Origin: Fagopyrum homotropicum
Taxonomy: Eukaryota; Streptophyta; Magnoliopsida; Caryophyllales; Polygonaceae
DNA: 64,000 nt
Assembly (NCBI GenBank): GCA_033239125.1
Contig: BSWB01000003.1
Coordinates: 109,574,320 to 109,638,319, forward strand
Direction of reading: 5' to 3'
The notes below the pieces were generated by a model. The model was not told where the DNA came from and made no database searches. It saw only the letters and a program-made list of their open reading frames with translations. The translations under genes were made by a program, and so were the position numbers. Positions within the stretch are counted from its first letter, which is position 1, and the number at the start of each line of letters is the position of its first letter. Below, piece after piece: positions 12,770-24,363 of the stretch.

Positions 12770-13381
12770 CCGTTACTTGCAATCGAGAATTAAGTAGAGA
12801 AAATAAAAAAAATTTGGTGAGTAAAAATTTGGATGTTTGAGTGCTTTTTTTCGTGACATAATCGAGTTACGTAAATATTAAATATAAAAGAGGCTCGTCT
12901 TACACATAAAATAAACATTAGCTAAGCATTAGTTACATGTTTATAGAAATAACAATAGAGATGTTTGATTTAAACTTTCTAAAAAAATGGTCCATGTTTT
13001 TTTAAAAAAAGTAAAAAATGTTTGGGAAAGGTTAATTATCACTTTTTAATAAAATTTTATATAATCTATTTATAATAAGGTTAAGTAAATATTAAAAAAT
13101 CAAAAAAAGATTATAAGTAGTTCTTCAAAAAAAAATATAATTTAAAAAGTTGCATTCTTAAAAAACACCTAAATTAAAGATTGTTTTGTGTAATTCAATA
13201 GTTCATCCATATTCACCACCAATAAATTATTGTCCTTAAAATGCAATATCCAAGAATATACAATGGAAATAAGCAACCTGTTTTTGGACATTATTTGAGG
13301 ACTTAACATAAAACCTAAATAATATGAAAAGGCAGCATCAATTGTGTAAATGAAGCCAAAGAGACGTATGTCAGCAAGAAC

Positions 13382-14498
13382 TCAAAAGGAGAGTTCAGCC
13401 AAGTCAAATGTTCTTGTAACAGCTTTGCACCAAGACTCATCTTTCTTCTTCTTGAACTCTTCAAGTTTAGGTTGGAATTGAGTATTAGTCTTTGCCTTTT
13501 TCCCAGAACTGAATATCTCATCTTCTTTCCATACATTCACTGCTAATCCAGCTGCATACGTTGTCCCTAGCGCCGTCATCTCTATATCAGCTGGTCTAAC
13601 CACCGGGCTCCCAGCAAATCAGCCTGTAAGGTTAACAAATGAAGGATTAAAGATGATTCGAATGTAGAACCACAAATGAATACACAAGGTTGATGAAGTT
13701 TGAACCTGAATCTGCATCAAAAGATTGTTAACGGTTGCACCTCCATCAACACGTAACAAGAACTCCCCTTTCTCATTCTTGGACTCACATACTTTCGAGT
13801 ACAACCCTTGCAATATGTGATTTGTTGGTAAACCTTGTAATACCAACACAAACACCGCGTGCATCATCAAGCCACCAAGGAGCAAACAATCCATTGAATG
13901 CTGGAACGAAATACACACCACCAGTTGATTCAACCTGTGAAGCTAATTCCTCAATTTCGCTTGCACTTTTGATTATCCCTAAACCGTCTCTTAACCATTG
14001 AACAGCAACACCGACAATAGCAATGGAGCCTTCAAGAGCATAGTTAGTAGGCGCTAATGGCCCAAGCTTATACGCCAATGTTGTCAGCAACCCATGCTCA
14101 GATTTGATGATTGTTTCACCAGTATTCAAAAGTATAAATGCCCCGGTACCATAAGTGCACTTTGCCTCGCCTTTCCTGCATGATTGTCCCACCATTGCTA
14201 CATGTTGGTCGCCTAAGCATCCAGCAATAAGAGTTTCCGCATCCCAATCTGAAGTTTTCAAATTCATCAGCATAGTGCGTGGTGCATTTGAAACATCAGT
14301 TACATGTTTATCTCCATTCAGACCTCCTGTTAGATTCCAAATCAACCATGTATCTACTATTCCAAAGAGAGCATCATTATTCTTGATGGCTTCTTTAACT
14401 TCATCCACATTTTCCATCAACCACAACAACTTAGTTGCACTGAAATAAGTGCTGATTGGTAATCCACAACTCTCAACAAAATGAGTTCGCCCACCAGA
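13382..14498 (-). pseudogene. Glycerol kinase fragment (C-terminal two thirds), broken
   Basis: The reading on the minus strand is clearly FGGY-family glycerol kinase, the cytosolic ATP-dependent enzyme making glycerol 3-phosphate. Visible are GGRTHFVESCGLP near 14498, a DTWLIWNLTGG motif, GCLGDQH, a YGTGAF nucleotide-binding segment, and then FLLRVDGGA and WCKA near the C terminus (stop at 13382-13384). The N-terminal part is absent. About 35-40 residues expected between 'DWDAETL' and 'IAGCLGDQH' are missing in frame, and a further short deletion follows 'VVLESM' (13785). A GT-AG intron lies at 13624-13705. The last exon has a one-base frameshift near 13610. It sits inside the Helitron and is best read as a captured, decayed copy, not a host gene. 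Confidence 0.9.
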
Positions 14499-14522
14499 CA
14501 AAAACAAAGTAACAACAACCAC

Positions 14523-15860
14523 TTAACCAGTGACCAAATATGCCGGGATCTGAAGCTAATAAAACTTGAGAAAGAATATCAAAAGCAACCACAAAACATA
14601 CACGAAAAAGGAGGAATTTGAGAAGACGGATAGAAGCAGCACTCTCATCAGTAAATCACTGGGCTTCTTAGAGACTGCCGCAGGCCTGTTGCCTTGACAG
14701 GTGGGCGCTGGGCTTGCCATATACTTCTAAATAGAAAATGAAAAATGTTAAAAATAAACCATAAATTTTGTAGTTCAGTTTCAAATTTCATATCTCAGAA
14801 CACTAATATGTAAATGTCAGATTGGCAAATAATATTTGCCCCTGCGTCTTGCCTTGGACTTGACTCCTTCCAATCAGAAGACAAAGAGTAGCTTCCCCTG
14901 TACCTCAAATGCTATTAAATTTGAATCAAAGCTACAAACAATTGAAATATTAAAACTAAAACTCATTATTGAAGACAAACAAGAATAGCAACAGTGAGAG
15001 ACAATTATAAGCGATTTGTCTAACACAATAAAGAAGTCAGTAGTCAAATTGAATCCCAATATACAACAAAAGAGCCAGAAATCACCAACAACAAAAAACT
15101 TGAAGTGCAATACGTTAACATTCACATCATCCAACAGAGAAAATAAGTACCAACAAGCCTTAAACCTTTGATGGAACCTAAGCCAAAATCCCTGATATTT
15201 TGTTTCCTCTAATCAGTTTATAGGATCATATCAATGAGGTTGTTCAAACAAAACCAAACCGGACACATCAGAAGGAAACAAAAGATACAAACAAGCAAGT
15301 TGAAGAGAGCAGATGGCGCAAATAGTGAAAGTTGTATGATAAATTTATTGTTCTAAAATACTATCAACCCATTACAAAAGCAGCCCTCTATGATCTTCGG
15401 TATGGTAATTCTCTGCAAACAAAGACAAGGGACTCATTTCAGATTTCAAGGTTATTCAAGTACCTTAAATTCCTTGTTTTCATTGTTTACTTGAATGCGG
15501 AGATAATAATAATAAATCAGAATAATCTCAGTAAAGTGCCGAACATAATAGGTGGTTCTATAACTATGATTGAACACAAAACGACATGTAATTGATATAT
15601 ATTGCTAAACATGATAGCAATTAATAGTATATTATATGACCGATGATCAATTATTATAGCAACATTCTAAAGATAGACCACTTCTTTTCTCCTTTTCTTA
15701 GAAGAGTGTAAATTATGAGAACCTTTAGTTTTAGGTGTCTCTTTAATCTTTTTATTCCTTGTTTCTCAAGCGGTTCCGGGTAACCTTAAAGAACACAACA
15801 TCGGATGAATCTCTACAAACAGTAACACTGAATCTGAAATCTATGACAGTAGGTGATTAC
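14523..15860. other. Helitron interior, no gene recognised
   Basis: AT-rich sequence between the glycerol kinase and bHLH fragments. On the minus strand a short open segment near 14640-14715 begins ATGGCAAGCCCAGCGCCC and has a GC content unlike its surroundings. About 15680-15840 gives a basic tail (KKRRK) that could be another captured exon end. I cannot assign either. The plus-strand frame at 15332-15595 has no recognisable content. Confidence 0.35.
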
Positions 15861-16297
15861 CCTTGGCCGAGATTGAAGACGAAGGACATACAAACTAAGT
15901 AAAACCATTCAGTATCGGAAAGATCTTCAGGAATGAGTGTAGTTGAAGGCCTTCTGGTTTGAGTGTTAGTTACAACAGTCAAGAGAGATTCATAAAGCTC
16001 TCTTAATTGTTCACTTCTTTTCAAGCTCATTTGGTCTACATCCCATTAGACACCTTGTATAGTTTTCCTTGTCTTGATATCTCCATTGGAAAACCCTTCA
16101 CTCCATTCCAAAACCCTGAAAAAGATAATCATGAATTCATGAATCATGATAATTTACTGTTTGAAAATAAATTAAGAGTAGTAGAATAAGCACCCTTGTT
16201 CAGAAAAGGAAATCGACCAGAAAATGGAGTAACTCCATTGAATGCTTCTTACAGCAATTGCAAGCTGTTTTCTTAGATCTTGTGACACTTTCTCCAT
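15861..16297 (-). pseudogene. bHLH transcription factor fragment (MYC N-terminal domain, GL3/EGL3/TT8-like)
   Basis: Exon 1 (16194-16297) starts with ATG (complement of 16295-16297) and reads LRKQLAIAVRSIQWSY then IFWS, the beginning of the bHLH-MYC N-terminal domain of plant MYB-interacting factors. It ends at a GG|GT donor. An intron (16116-16193) leads to exon 2 (15861-16115) with VLEWSEG, GDIKTRKTIQ, SEQLRELYESL, PEDLSDTEWFYLVCMSF and VFNLGQG, then a GG|GTAA donor. An in-frame TAA at 16046-16048 interrupts exon 2. The next exon and the bHLH domain itself are not visible. In relatives this domain contacts R2R3-MYB partners in anthocyanin and epidermal-cell regulation; this piece cannot act as a DNA-binding factor. 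It is captured by the Helitron. Confidence 0.88.
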
Positions 16298-17450
16298 TGT
16301 TAAAGGGTTAAAGTATATCTAAAACGCAACTAAACAACAATAATTTACAAGTTGAGAATTGATATTAGCTTCTTCCTTACCTCTTTTCCCCTCTCAATTT
16401 TGGGTTGCGATCAAATTTGGGGAGAAATGAAGCAATGCTTTGAATAGAAGAGAGTCAAAAGGAGAAGAAATGAAGAAGAATGTAAAGGTTCAATCTTCTG
16501 TAGAGGAAGTTGGAAGTCTTTTGTAGCGATGGCTGGCGAGTTCGTAGAAGAGACCAAAAAGATTAAGCAATTCCCAAACAAAGCAAGTAAGCTGCAACCC
16601 TAATTTTACTGGTCATGAGAATTCAACACAAGCGGTGGGAGGACAACGAAGATGAAATCCAGTGAATACCGGGATCTAAGCAATTTGCATGCGTCTCTAG
16701 TTCCTTCTTCTCAGAATTTCGTGGATCCACTCTGTTGGTGAGGTTTGAAGGAAACCACATCTAAATTTGAGAATCCACTTTTGTTTTTGCAAATTGTTCA
16801 CAAAAGCGATCATTATACATCAAAAATCAAACCAAACCATCATGCAAATAAATATTAACAAAAGAAGAGTGAGAGCAGCTTTCATCTTCGCTGGAAGAAG
16901 CCTCATCTCCTCTAACGGACCTCCTACTTTGTGCCAACAAGATTTAAGTAGAGCTATCAATGACGCTTGTTTTTCTGCTTAAAGTGATGTCTTACATGAG
17001 ACTGTTTCATGATAGAGGGACTACTGAGCAGCAGGAGGATAAAACATTCAAACCAAATCATCATTGTACATTAAATAAGTAAATTAAACTACAGTTACAA
17101 CTCAAATCAACCTTGAGCACAACATTGATGATCCCTTCATTATCGCCATTCTTCTCGCCTTGCTACTCGTCAAACAATCGGAAACGAAAAACAAAGCAAG
17201 CAAAAAAACGAAATGAATCATCAGATTCGAGTATATACACACATCAACATAACTCGTACACGAAATTCATACTCCAATTATTGCAAGAGAAGAGAGAAAG
17301 AGATTACCTCGGCTATTTTCGGAATGGGAAGCGATTGAGACGATGATGATGAAGGAATGGGAAATTTAATAAGGGTAAGGCAAAGCAATGTCAGTATATG
17401 TATATATATAGCGAGTGTAGCGCCGCCATTTTAGTTGCGAGAATGCTTAC
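16298..17450. other. Helitron interior, no gene recognised
   Basis: The part just upstream (minus strand) of the bHLH ATG looks like its natural 5' leader. Beyond about 16600 I see only short chance frames, for example 16767-16982 and 17113-17346 on the plus strand. A short TA run lies at 17399-17410. Confidence 0.3.
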
Positions 17451-18038
17451 CGATGCTACTGGAGCCAAGATTTGTGGGACTTCGTAGGACACGGTCAACT
17501 GCAACAAACGCAAACAAAGCACGGCTTAGAGGCAATGCGGATAATTTTATTATTGGATTTTGGAAAAGGTGACGGACAATGAAAGCAAGCCTCACTTCTA
17601 TGAGGCATGATGATGGACCTTTGGGATAAAACCGAACAACTCCCCTGTAATATTAGGAAACTTATGATAAATCATGTGATCTGTAAAGAAAGATCAAAGT
17701 TGAAAACTATACATGCATCATTGAGAATGAAGACATGATCAACTAAAAAGTCTACAAAATTCTATTATTGCATTTCTTTTGCTTTCTGCAGCCATCATCA
17801 AGTGGCGTTTTACCTATTTAGAAGACCTTCCATTGATCTCCAGTGGATCTTCTGTTTTGGAATTGGCTGTGAAGATAACAAAGGCATTCATGTAAGATGT
17901 CATTAAAAGTGAAAGATAATTAAACAATTGAGGATAAAACTTGAGCACCTGAAGATTACGAGCAATCCAAGAGAATTCTATATCACGGTTAAATGCCTTG
18001 TACTTTAGGTATTCATCGAGACAGGTCATGTGTTTATT
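17451..18038 (-). pseudogene. SRPBCC / polyketide-cyclase-like protein fragment, four exons
   Basis: Four small minus-strand exons with GT-AG borders splice into one continuous reading: 17949-18038 (ends RDIEFSWIARNLQ), 17814-17866 (QKIHWRSMEG), 17596-17644 (VVRFYPKGPSSCLIE) and 17451-17498 (LTVSYEVPQILAPVAS). The order and wording match the plant 'polyketide cyclase/dehydrase and lipid transport' group of the SRPBCC (START-like) fold, usually organellar proteins of unknown ligand. N-terminal and C-terminal exons are missing, so this is a fragment captured by the Helitron. The exon series and its exact splice borders make the identification firm even though each exon is under 100 bp. Confidence 0.82.
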
Positions 18039-18236
18039 CTAAAATTTTATATACTCAGAACAAATAGATAGACATCAAAAGAGGATATGATAGTGCATCC
18101 AGAACTCCATATAAAGCTAACAATGCAAATATAAGTGCAGAGCTTGGAAGCTTAAAATTAATACAAATTAAAATCATAAAATCATAAAATGGGATGCAAA
18201 ACAAGCTATAAAACATTTAATTGAAAGATTCATCAC

Positions 18237-18290
18237 CTTCTTTTGTTGCTTCATCCCAGGCTAGTGCTAACACGCCTGGTGATTTCATCC
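18237..18290 (-). other. Exon-like segment, unassigned
   Basis: A 54-bp minus-strand segment follows a TGTCAG acceptor and precedes a GTGATG donor, reading GMKSPGVLALAWDEATKE. It may be a further exon of the SRPBCC gene or of another captured gene; I do not recognise it. Confidence 0.4.
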
Positions 18291-18904
18291 CTGACAAATA
18301 TCAAATTGCATAGCAAATTAACCCATTACTGAAAATTAATTGAAGAACAAGATAACAGCTGATCACACACATAAGTAAGGTTAAGTGACTATGTCAATAA
18401 TATTAGGTGTAAATGCCAAAGCACCAAAGATTGCATATCTAAATTTACCAATTGTTGTATACTATTGTAAGGATAAGTGACTATGTCAATGTAAAGCTTG
18501 AAATTAAGTAACAATTTCCATATCTCCAACTACATGATGAAATCACAAACCTAAAATGACAATATCAGTCTATATATATATACCATAGATTGAAGAAAAT
18601 TCACCCAAATTGATCTAAGTCACCATCCAGGAAACAAACAACAACCAAAACGCATAAATTTTTGCAGCCCAATAGGCAAAAAACCATCCAGGAACTAAAT
18701 GACCACCAAATTTCATATAAGCAGTTCGGTTTTAGGTTTCTCCGGAAGGATTAGTGGAATCTCTAATCTCGAATTGTTCGTTTCTTGAGAGGTTCTAAAG
18801 TGAATATTAATTGATGATGACGATTCCTGTACAAACGAATGGAAAATTCTTGAGTCATAAGTGATCCATAGGAGAAACAAAAATTTGAAGGGTTTGAAAC
18901 TTAC

Positions 18905-19065
18905 GTTTGATATAGGAGATTGAAACATGGAGGATGGAGGTGACACTGTAGTAGAAGACCTAATCTGAGGTTGGAAGGAGAAGGCTCCATCTTGTACTCC
19001 AGTAGGTCGATGGGTGTCACCCAATTTGGTGTATGTGGAGGCATACGAAGATCCAAATCCGATAC
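18905..19065 (-). other. Exon-like segment, Ser/Pro-rich, unassigned
   Basis: A 161-bp minus-strand open segment lies between an AG acceptor-like site and a GTAAG donor. It reads a Ser/Pro/Gln-rich stretch including GFGSSYASTYTKLGDT and PPSSMFQSP. It is likely another captured exon. Toward the Helitron 5' end, about 19380-19455 on the minus strand has a short ATG-started frame after a leader-like CT-rich sequence. I cannot identify a gene. Confidence 0.4.
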
Positions 19066-19824
19066 CTTCGATTTACATAAACACAGTTTTTTCAATTAAA
19101 TTGGATACCAGAGGAAGAAGTGGAAAGGAGATAAGATTGAAACATAAAGTTTAAGACAAATAACTGACAGATTGTTTGAGAAAGTAAAGAAAATAAAACT
19201 GGGGAAGAGTAAGAAGCAACGCCGGTTACCATCAAGGTCCAAACCCCCGATTTTCGCCTCCGGACAGTGTAAGGGTCGAAACCCTACGTTTGGGGTCCAC
19301 AAACGACTCCGTACCACAAACAGTGCTTGAGATTAAGCGACGAAGAATAAACACGAACGGGCAGAAGGAAGAAGAGCATCAACAATACACAAGAATAACA
19401 TCGCGAATAGTTGATCGCCATGAAAGCTTGTCCTCGAGCTTTGAAAAAGCCATGGCGGATATGGAATTTGTAGATAAGGGCGAGGGGGCGAGGGTTTTGA
19501 GTTGTGATATCGATTTGAAGGAGTTTTTAATTGGAGACCTTCAACATACTTTGATTCTAGGGTTTTCTTATTTAGAAATGGCATGGAGATGAGGATGAAA
19601 GGAGAGAAGGTGAGCGTCATGAACACGGCGGAAGATAGGAGTACAAGAGAGGCAGACACGTATCACAAATATGTAAACACGTGTAAAGCATAAATGAAAT
19701 AAACATGGTAAATATGTGATTATCATCAAATAATAAGGGTAAAAGTGCCAAAAAGAGAAAAATAAGGGCAAAATGGGAAACACTCTATTCATTTGAGCAA
19801 CTCTCACTTTTAATATAGTAAGGA

Positions 19825-20564
19825 TATATATATATACACACACGTACTAAAGTAGTTTATGGATTGGTGATGGACGCACTCAAAATTCAGTATTTAAGCG
19901 AAATAATCATATATTACTACATTGTCACTCCTTTAAAATTATTTATTTTTAAGATTATTTATCTTTAATAACAATATCGATACAATTACCAAAACCATCC
20001 GATTTTGTAATTTACAATTTACAATTTTTACTTTTAAATTATCTATTTTTAAGGCTTCTATAAAATTATTTATTTTTAAGGTTATATGTTTGTCATATGA
20101 TTTAGGTTCATTGTCGATTTATTTCATTAGCAACAAGAATTATATTGGTATGTTAAGGTGATTATTTTTTAAAATTATTTTTTTCCTTTTTTTTAAATAT
20201 TTATGTAACTTGATTAGTAATACGAATTTGTGTTACTTATATGTATTAAGAATACCCATGCACGACACAAGTATTGCTATCGTGAATGGGCAGACCTAGC
20301 GGGATGAAAAATTAAGTTCATCCCATCCCAAATATTTATTAGCGGGACGGAATTGCTATTTTTTATGAAATTCCGCCGGGATTGGGAAGGAGTCAAAATC
20401 GGGACAAGTATCGAAATCTGTTCCTACTCTTATTTATATGTATTAAAAATACTCGTGTACGACACTGGTCTTAAACTAATTTATTTTAAAAATGTCTTCT
20501 TTGTTATAGATCGGTTATTTAGAATTTCATAATTTATTAATTAAGTTTCTAAAATCCAATAAAA
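19825..20564. other. AT-rich intergenic DNA, no gene recognised
   Basis: A short TA run (19824-19836) and 'ac' run follow the Helitron 5' end. Two similar phrases, 'ctta(t)tatatgtattaa(g/a)aatac' plus 'acgacac', recur near 20237 and 20445. Around 20300-20420 lies a GC-richer piece with 'gggatgaaaaattaa' and 'gggacggaattg'. No protein family recognised. Confidence 0.3.
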
Positions 20565-20593
20565 CTAGTTCAAGACCCGTGCCTTGCACGGGT
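20565..20593 (-). other. Helitron 3' terminal hairpin and CTAG end
   Basis: Stem acccgtgc (20575-20582) pairs with gcacgggt (20586-20593) around loop ctt. On the minus strand it ends CTTGAACTAG, with T as the next base. Confidence 0.8.
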
Positions 20594-21965
20594 ATTGAAA
20601 AAATATATATACGTATATGTACAATAATAAAGACATATTTAAATATATGTATATATACATAGAAATATGTGAGTACAATACTATACGAGTTTTTTTTTAT
20701 TATTTTAAAAAAATTCGATGATATTTTTATAATTACGTTAAACATGAAATGCAGTTAATGGAAAAATAATAATTTAATTGTTGACCCAATTCGTTCTATA
20801 AATATGACTATATAGGGGAGTATATCAAGTCAAGGTTGTTCACTATATTTTTGTGTTACAAATATTTAAAATAAAAAAAAATCAAGTAAATCAAAATGTC
20901 TAAAACAAAATTACATAATAATGAAAAAAAATATACATCTATAATACAAAAAAGTATCCGGAAACATATCAACCAGATTGAACGACTGAGCGTTTTTCGA
21001 TCACTTGGTCATAAAATATTCAACTTGTCAAATAGTTTCTCTTTTTTTTTTTTTTTACCAATATTACAACTATAATGTATTATTAATTTAAACTTTCAAA
21101 TATTCATCACTAAATGATACAAGTTGGTAAGTAAACATTAAATAATGCATCTATAATAAACTTTTATGACGTATAGGCTACATTTGGTAAAATATAAAAT
21201 AAAGCATCAAGGATTTAAGTAAATGAAATTAAAAAGTGAAATTAATGGGTTAACGAACCAAATAGGTCGATCACCCACATAACAAATATTAATACAATGA
21301 ATGAATATTATACTTTGATGTTATAAATATAGGATTGAAGTTTTAAATAATTTTATAAAATAATATTTTATTAATAAATGCAGTTTTGCCTTAATATTTA
21401 ATTCTTAAGAGCGACATATAAGTAATTTTTTTTCTAATGAATATATAAATTAATAACCTAAGTGATTCAAAAAAATTGGCAAGATTTGGTTAATTTTGTA
21501 AGAATTAAAATAGTTTTTACCAAACTTTTTGATTGAAAAATAAATTCTTACTTTACTTGAACCAAATTATCCATAAGTCAAATAATTAATTTTCCAAAAT
21601 AAAATTTTCGAATAGCCGTATTTGAAATATTTTTTTTGTTGTTAAAAAGCTAATTCCGTGAACAAATTTTTTCAAAACACTTTTGTGTTTACTCTAAATC
21701 TTAGATTGCTCTAAAAAGTTTATTAATTTAAAAAGAACAAAATTTTTATTAGTTCAAGTGCAATAATTTTAGATATTAAGTTTTGATTATTATGAAAGAC
21801 CTTTGAACCATGATTTAAAACTCGTATATTTTTATATTAAAAATTATTTTTTATGAATATAAGGCGCGTCAAAATTCTAAAAATAAATTAGAATGTACGT
21901 GGCTAGATTTAAAACATCTAGAGTGACTAAATCAATATTTAAAATTGAAATTTTTAGAATTCAAA
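20594..21965. other. AT-rich DNA, no gene recognised
   Basis: Very AT-rich with many homopolymer runs and no open frame of note. The last 80 bases ('gagtgactaaatcaatatttaaaattgaaat') resemble about 22780-22835 on the other side of the small Helitron. This suggests a local duplication or a second copy of the same repeat. Confidence 0.3.
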
Positions 21966-22710
21966 CTAGTTCAATACCCGCACCTTGTGCGGTTTTATCT
22001 AAATAATTTTTTTATTTTTATATATTATGTAGTGAATATTAATAAATAGAAAAGATTTTCTTTATATCATCTAGAAAAAAGATTGTGTAAAAATATGTGT
22101 ACTTTAAAATTTAATTATAGGCTAAAATTGACTTAAAACTAAATTTTTTTATATCATCCAGAAAAAAGTTTGTGTAAAAATTGCAGGTGGGATTTTGTGG
22201 AATCGGTTAAGATTTTTATCTATTTTGTTAACTATTGTTATCTATTTAATAGAAGAAAATTTGAATTTTAAAATTAAAATTAAGAAAACAAAAACATGAT
22301 ATATATACACTTATATAGTTCGAAATTAAAAAATTAATTTAAAAAATTATATTTTACAATTTTAAAATAAGAAAACAAAATATGTTATGTAAATGCCTAC
22401 ATTATTTTTTTTTGAAAATTATAAATACAAAATGTAGATATGTTTTATTATGTTTTTATATAAATTTGTTTTTGTTTTAATTAATCTTTGAGTAAAGTTG
22501 ATGTGACATGATGATTTATTATATTAAAGATGATTTGGCATGCTGACTGTTTATTAATTATAACGACTTTTTTTTATTGTGAAAGATATTATGGCAAATC
22601 CGTATATATCTTGTGGCAATATTGTAAATAAATTGGAAAAAAGCTGATGTGGCTAGCCTTAACACGCGACATGTGGACTAAATGGGTTATGTTTTAGTAT
22701 GATATATAGA
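21966..22710 (-). mobile_element. Short complete non-autonomous Helitron
   Basis: 745 bp. The 5' end on the minus strand is TCTATATATCATACTAAAAC (from 22710), preceded by A. The 3' end has a 6-bp hairpin (21978-21983 with 21987-21992) and finishes TATTGAACTAG, with CTAG at 21969-21966, followed by T. The final bases GAACTAG match the 20565 end, so they may be one family. No coding capacity. Confidence 0.75.
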
Positions 22711-22897
22711 TTAGCTGAAGTGAAATACATTAACTATCCGAAGATCCTAAAACATTCAAAATGGGTTTGGTTAGATTTGATAACTATTTAGAGTAACCGA
22801 ATCAATTTATTTAAAATTTTGAAATAAAAAGTTTTTAAAGAAAACTAACATAAAATATATTTTCTTTATCATATAAATATTGACATAAAATTGAATG

Positions 22898-22899
<2 letters not shown>
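22711..22899. other. AT-rich spacer
   Basis: No gene. It shares short words with the sequence left of the small Helitron (21900-21965). Confidence 0.3.

Positions 22900-22950
<51 letters not shown>
22900..22950. repeat. (TA)n microsatellite
   Basis: About 25 TA units abutting the MITE on its right. Confidence 0.95.
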
Positions 22951-22953
<3 letters not shown>

Positions 22954-23227
22954 TAGATCTTATGAGAACACCCCCTAACGTGAGAACATGAGAACAGATT
23001 CGTAATTATTATCAGTTTTGTTACGAATGTGTCATATCGTTTAATGTATTATTCGTAGTTATTGTTGGTTGAGTGGATTATTCGTAGTTATTGTTGGATT
23101 CCTAATTATTATTATTCGTAGTTCTTATTATTTTTGATATCTACTCTAAATCAACCCTTAAACTCACATCCAATGGTGTACGATTGTTCTCATGTTCTCA
23201 CGTTAGAGGTGTTCTCATGGGAACCAC

Positions 23228-23231
<4 letters not shown>
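22951..23231. mobile_element. TIR element (MITE), family C, between two (TA)n tracts
   Basis: The left end has 'atgagaacaccccctaacg' then 'tgagaacatgagaaca'. The reverse complement of the right end has 'atgagaacacctctaacg' then 'tgagaacatgagaaca'. These are near-perfect inverted termini of about 36 bp in an element of about 281 bp with no coding capacity. (TA)n lies at 22900-22950 and 23232-23285. Confidence 0.8.

Positions 23232-23285
<54 letters not shown>
23232..23285. repeat. (TA)n microsatellite
   Basis: About 27 TA units on the right of the family C MITE. Confidence 0.95.
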
Positions 23286-23288
<3 letters not shown>

Positions 23289-23859
23289 ACCTACAGTAAT
23301 AGTAGAAATATTAGTAACTTACACGCTCCAACGTACATCATGTAGAGAGTATATAAGAAGATATGAATTCGACGGAAGTGTAAAAATAGGAATCGGGAGA
23401 GAGAGTATATAAGAAGATCACTTTGAACTTTTTACATGTCATACTTTTCATGTGGTTGATTCGGTTTCCCCCTCAATGATTTATATCCTCGACTTCTTTT
23501 TATTGATTGAATTTGTTACTTGTCCGAAAAAATGCAAGTGAAGGATAGAGATGACTTAGCAAAACTACGAAACGTTTCTTCAACTCACTACAAGTCTGTA
23601 ACGTACACCATGTAGAGAAACTTATAGACATTGAAACGGAACTGTAAATGGTGAAACAAAGAAGAAAAATACACGAAGGAACACATCTTAATCAAAGATT
23701 GTGATCACAATCTCAATGTAAGGTATAACTTTTGGAATGGAAGATTCCAAAAGTTATAGGGCTTCCCGTTAACAATGTGAGATATAAAGAAGAAAGGAGC
23801 ACCTGGTTAGTCGAAGAAATGAGTTTCCACGTTTAAATTTGGGAAAGGATTTTTGCAAA
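23286..23859. other. No gene recognised, local repeats
   Basis: Contains two copies of 'gagagtatataagaagat' (about 23346 and 23400). Two related phrases around 'acgtaca(t/c)catgtagaga' lie near 23331 and 23601. No coding signal seen. Confidence 0.3.
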
Positions 23860-24363
23860 GAGGCCATAGAAATCGATTCTAGAACTGCTCTTAGAAAGCC
23901 GTAACTCTGCTCTCCCTTCTAAAACGATTAGCTTCCGCTTTTTCTACCTTTGGACGAGCCTCTGGTGGATGGCCCTAGATGCCAACAACAGAACCCGACC
24001 ATTCTCATCATGTACCATAATATAAACTGCACAACTTGTATCCGAAATTGAAGCATCACTATTAATTTTAAGAAACCCAGTTGGTGGAACTTATTTAGCA
24101 GCACAACGCTCGCCAATGGTAAGACTTTGAAGCTTCAACTTTTGTTGATACCCGTGGATGGGCTGCTGCCAAGATAAATGACCTACCGGTAGTTGAACTG
24201 CATTAGTAGCCTGACCATCAAAAACTGATTGAGTCAAAGTACAATCATACAAAAAATGAGATTCACTCCACACACAAGATACAAAGGAACACATGTAACC
24301 TTTTGTTTCACCAAATTTGTGACGCACATGCTTGAGTAGTGATCTTGACCTTTTTAAGGTCAA
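23860..24363 (-). pseudogene. LINE-type zf-RVT / RNase H (RVT_3) remnant
   Basis: On the minus strand, 24110-24360 reads a segment with HFLYDCTLTQSVF, like the reverse-transcriptase zinc-binding domain found after plant non-LTR RT. About 23930-24095 then reads PPTGFLKINSDAS and VHDENGRVLL, the start of the RNase H-like domain of the same protein class. A stop follows near 23938 and frames change between the pieces, so it is non-functional. No poly(A) or target duplication was found. Confidence 0.6.

Larger units (their letters stand above)
12739..19824 (-). mobile_element. Non-autonomous Helitron with captured gene fragments
   Basis: Both Helitron termini are visible. On the minus strand the 5' end reads TCCTTACTATATTAAAAGTG (from 19824). 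The 3' end is a GC-rich hairpin followed by TTACTAG, with CTAG at 12742-12739. The outer bases are A before the TC and T after the CTAG, as expected for Helitron insertion between A and T, without target duplication. The 7.1-kb interior has no Rep/helicase. It carries minus-strand fragments of glycerol kinase (13382-14498), a bHLH/MYC-N protein (15861-16297), an SRPBCC protein (17451-18038) and other exon-like pieces (18237-19065), introns included. All lie in the same orientation as the Helitron, the usual picture of Helitron gene capture. Confidence 0.85.

Noticed and set aside
13382..14498. Functional glycerol kinase gene
   Set aside because: N terminus missing, internal in-frame deletions, a frameshift, and location inside Helitron ends.
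12739..19824. Autonomous Helitron encoding Rep/helicase
   Set aside because: No Rep or helicase motif in any frame of the interior.
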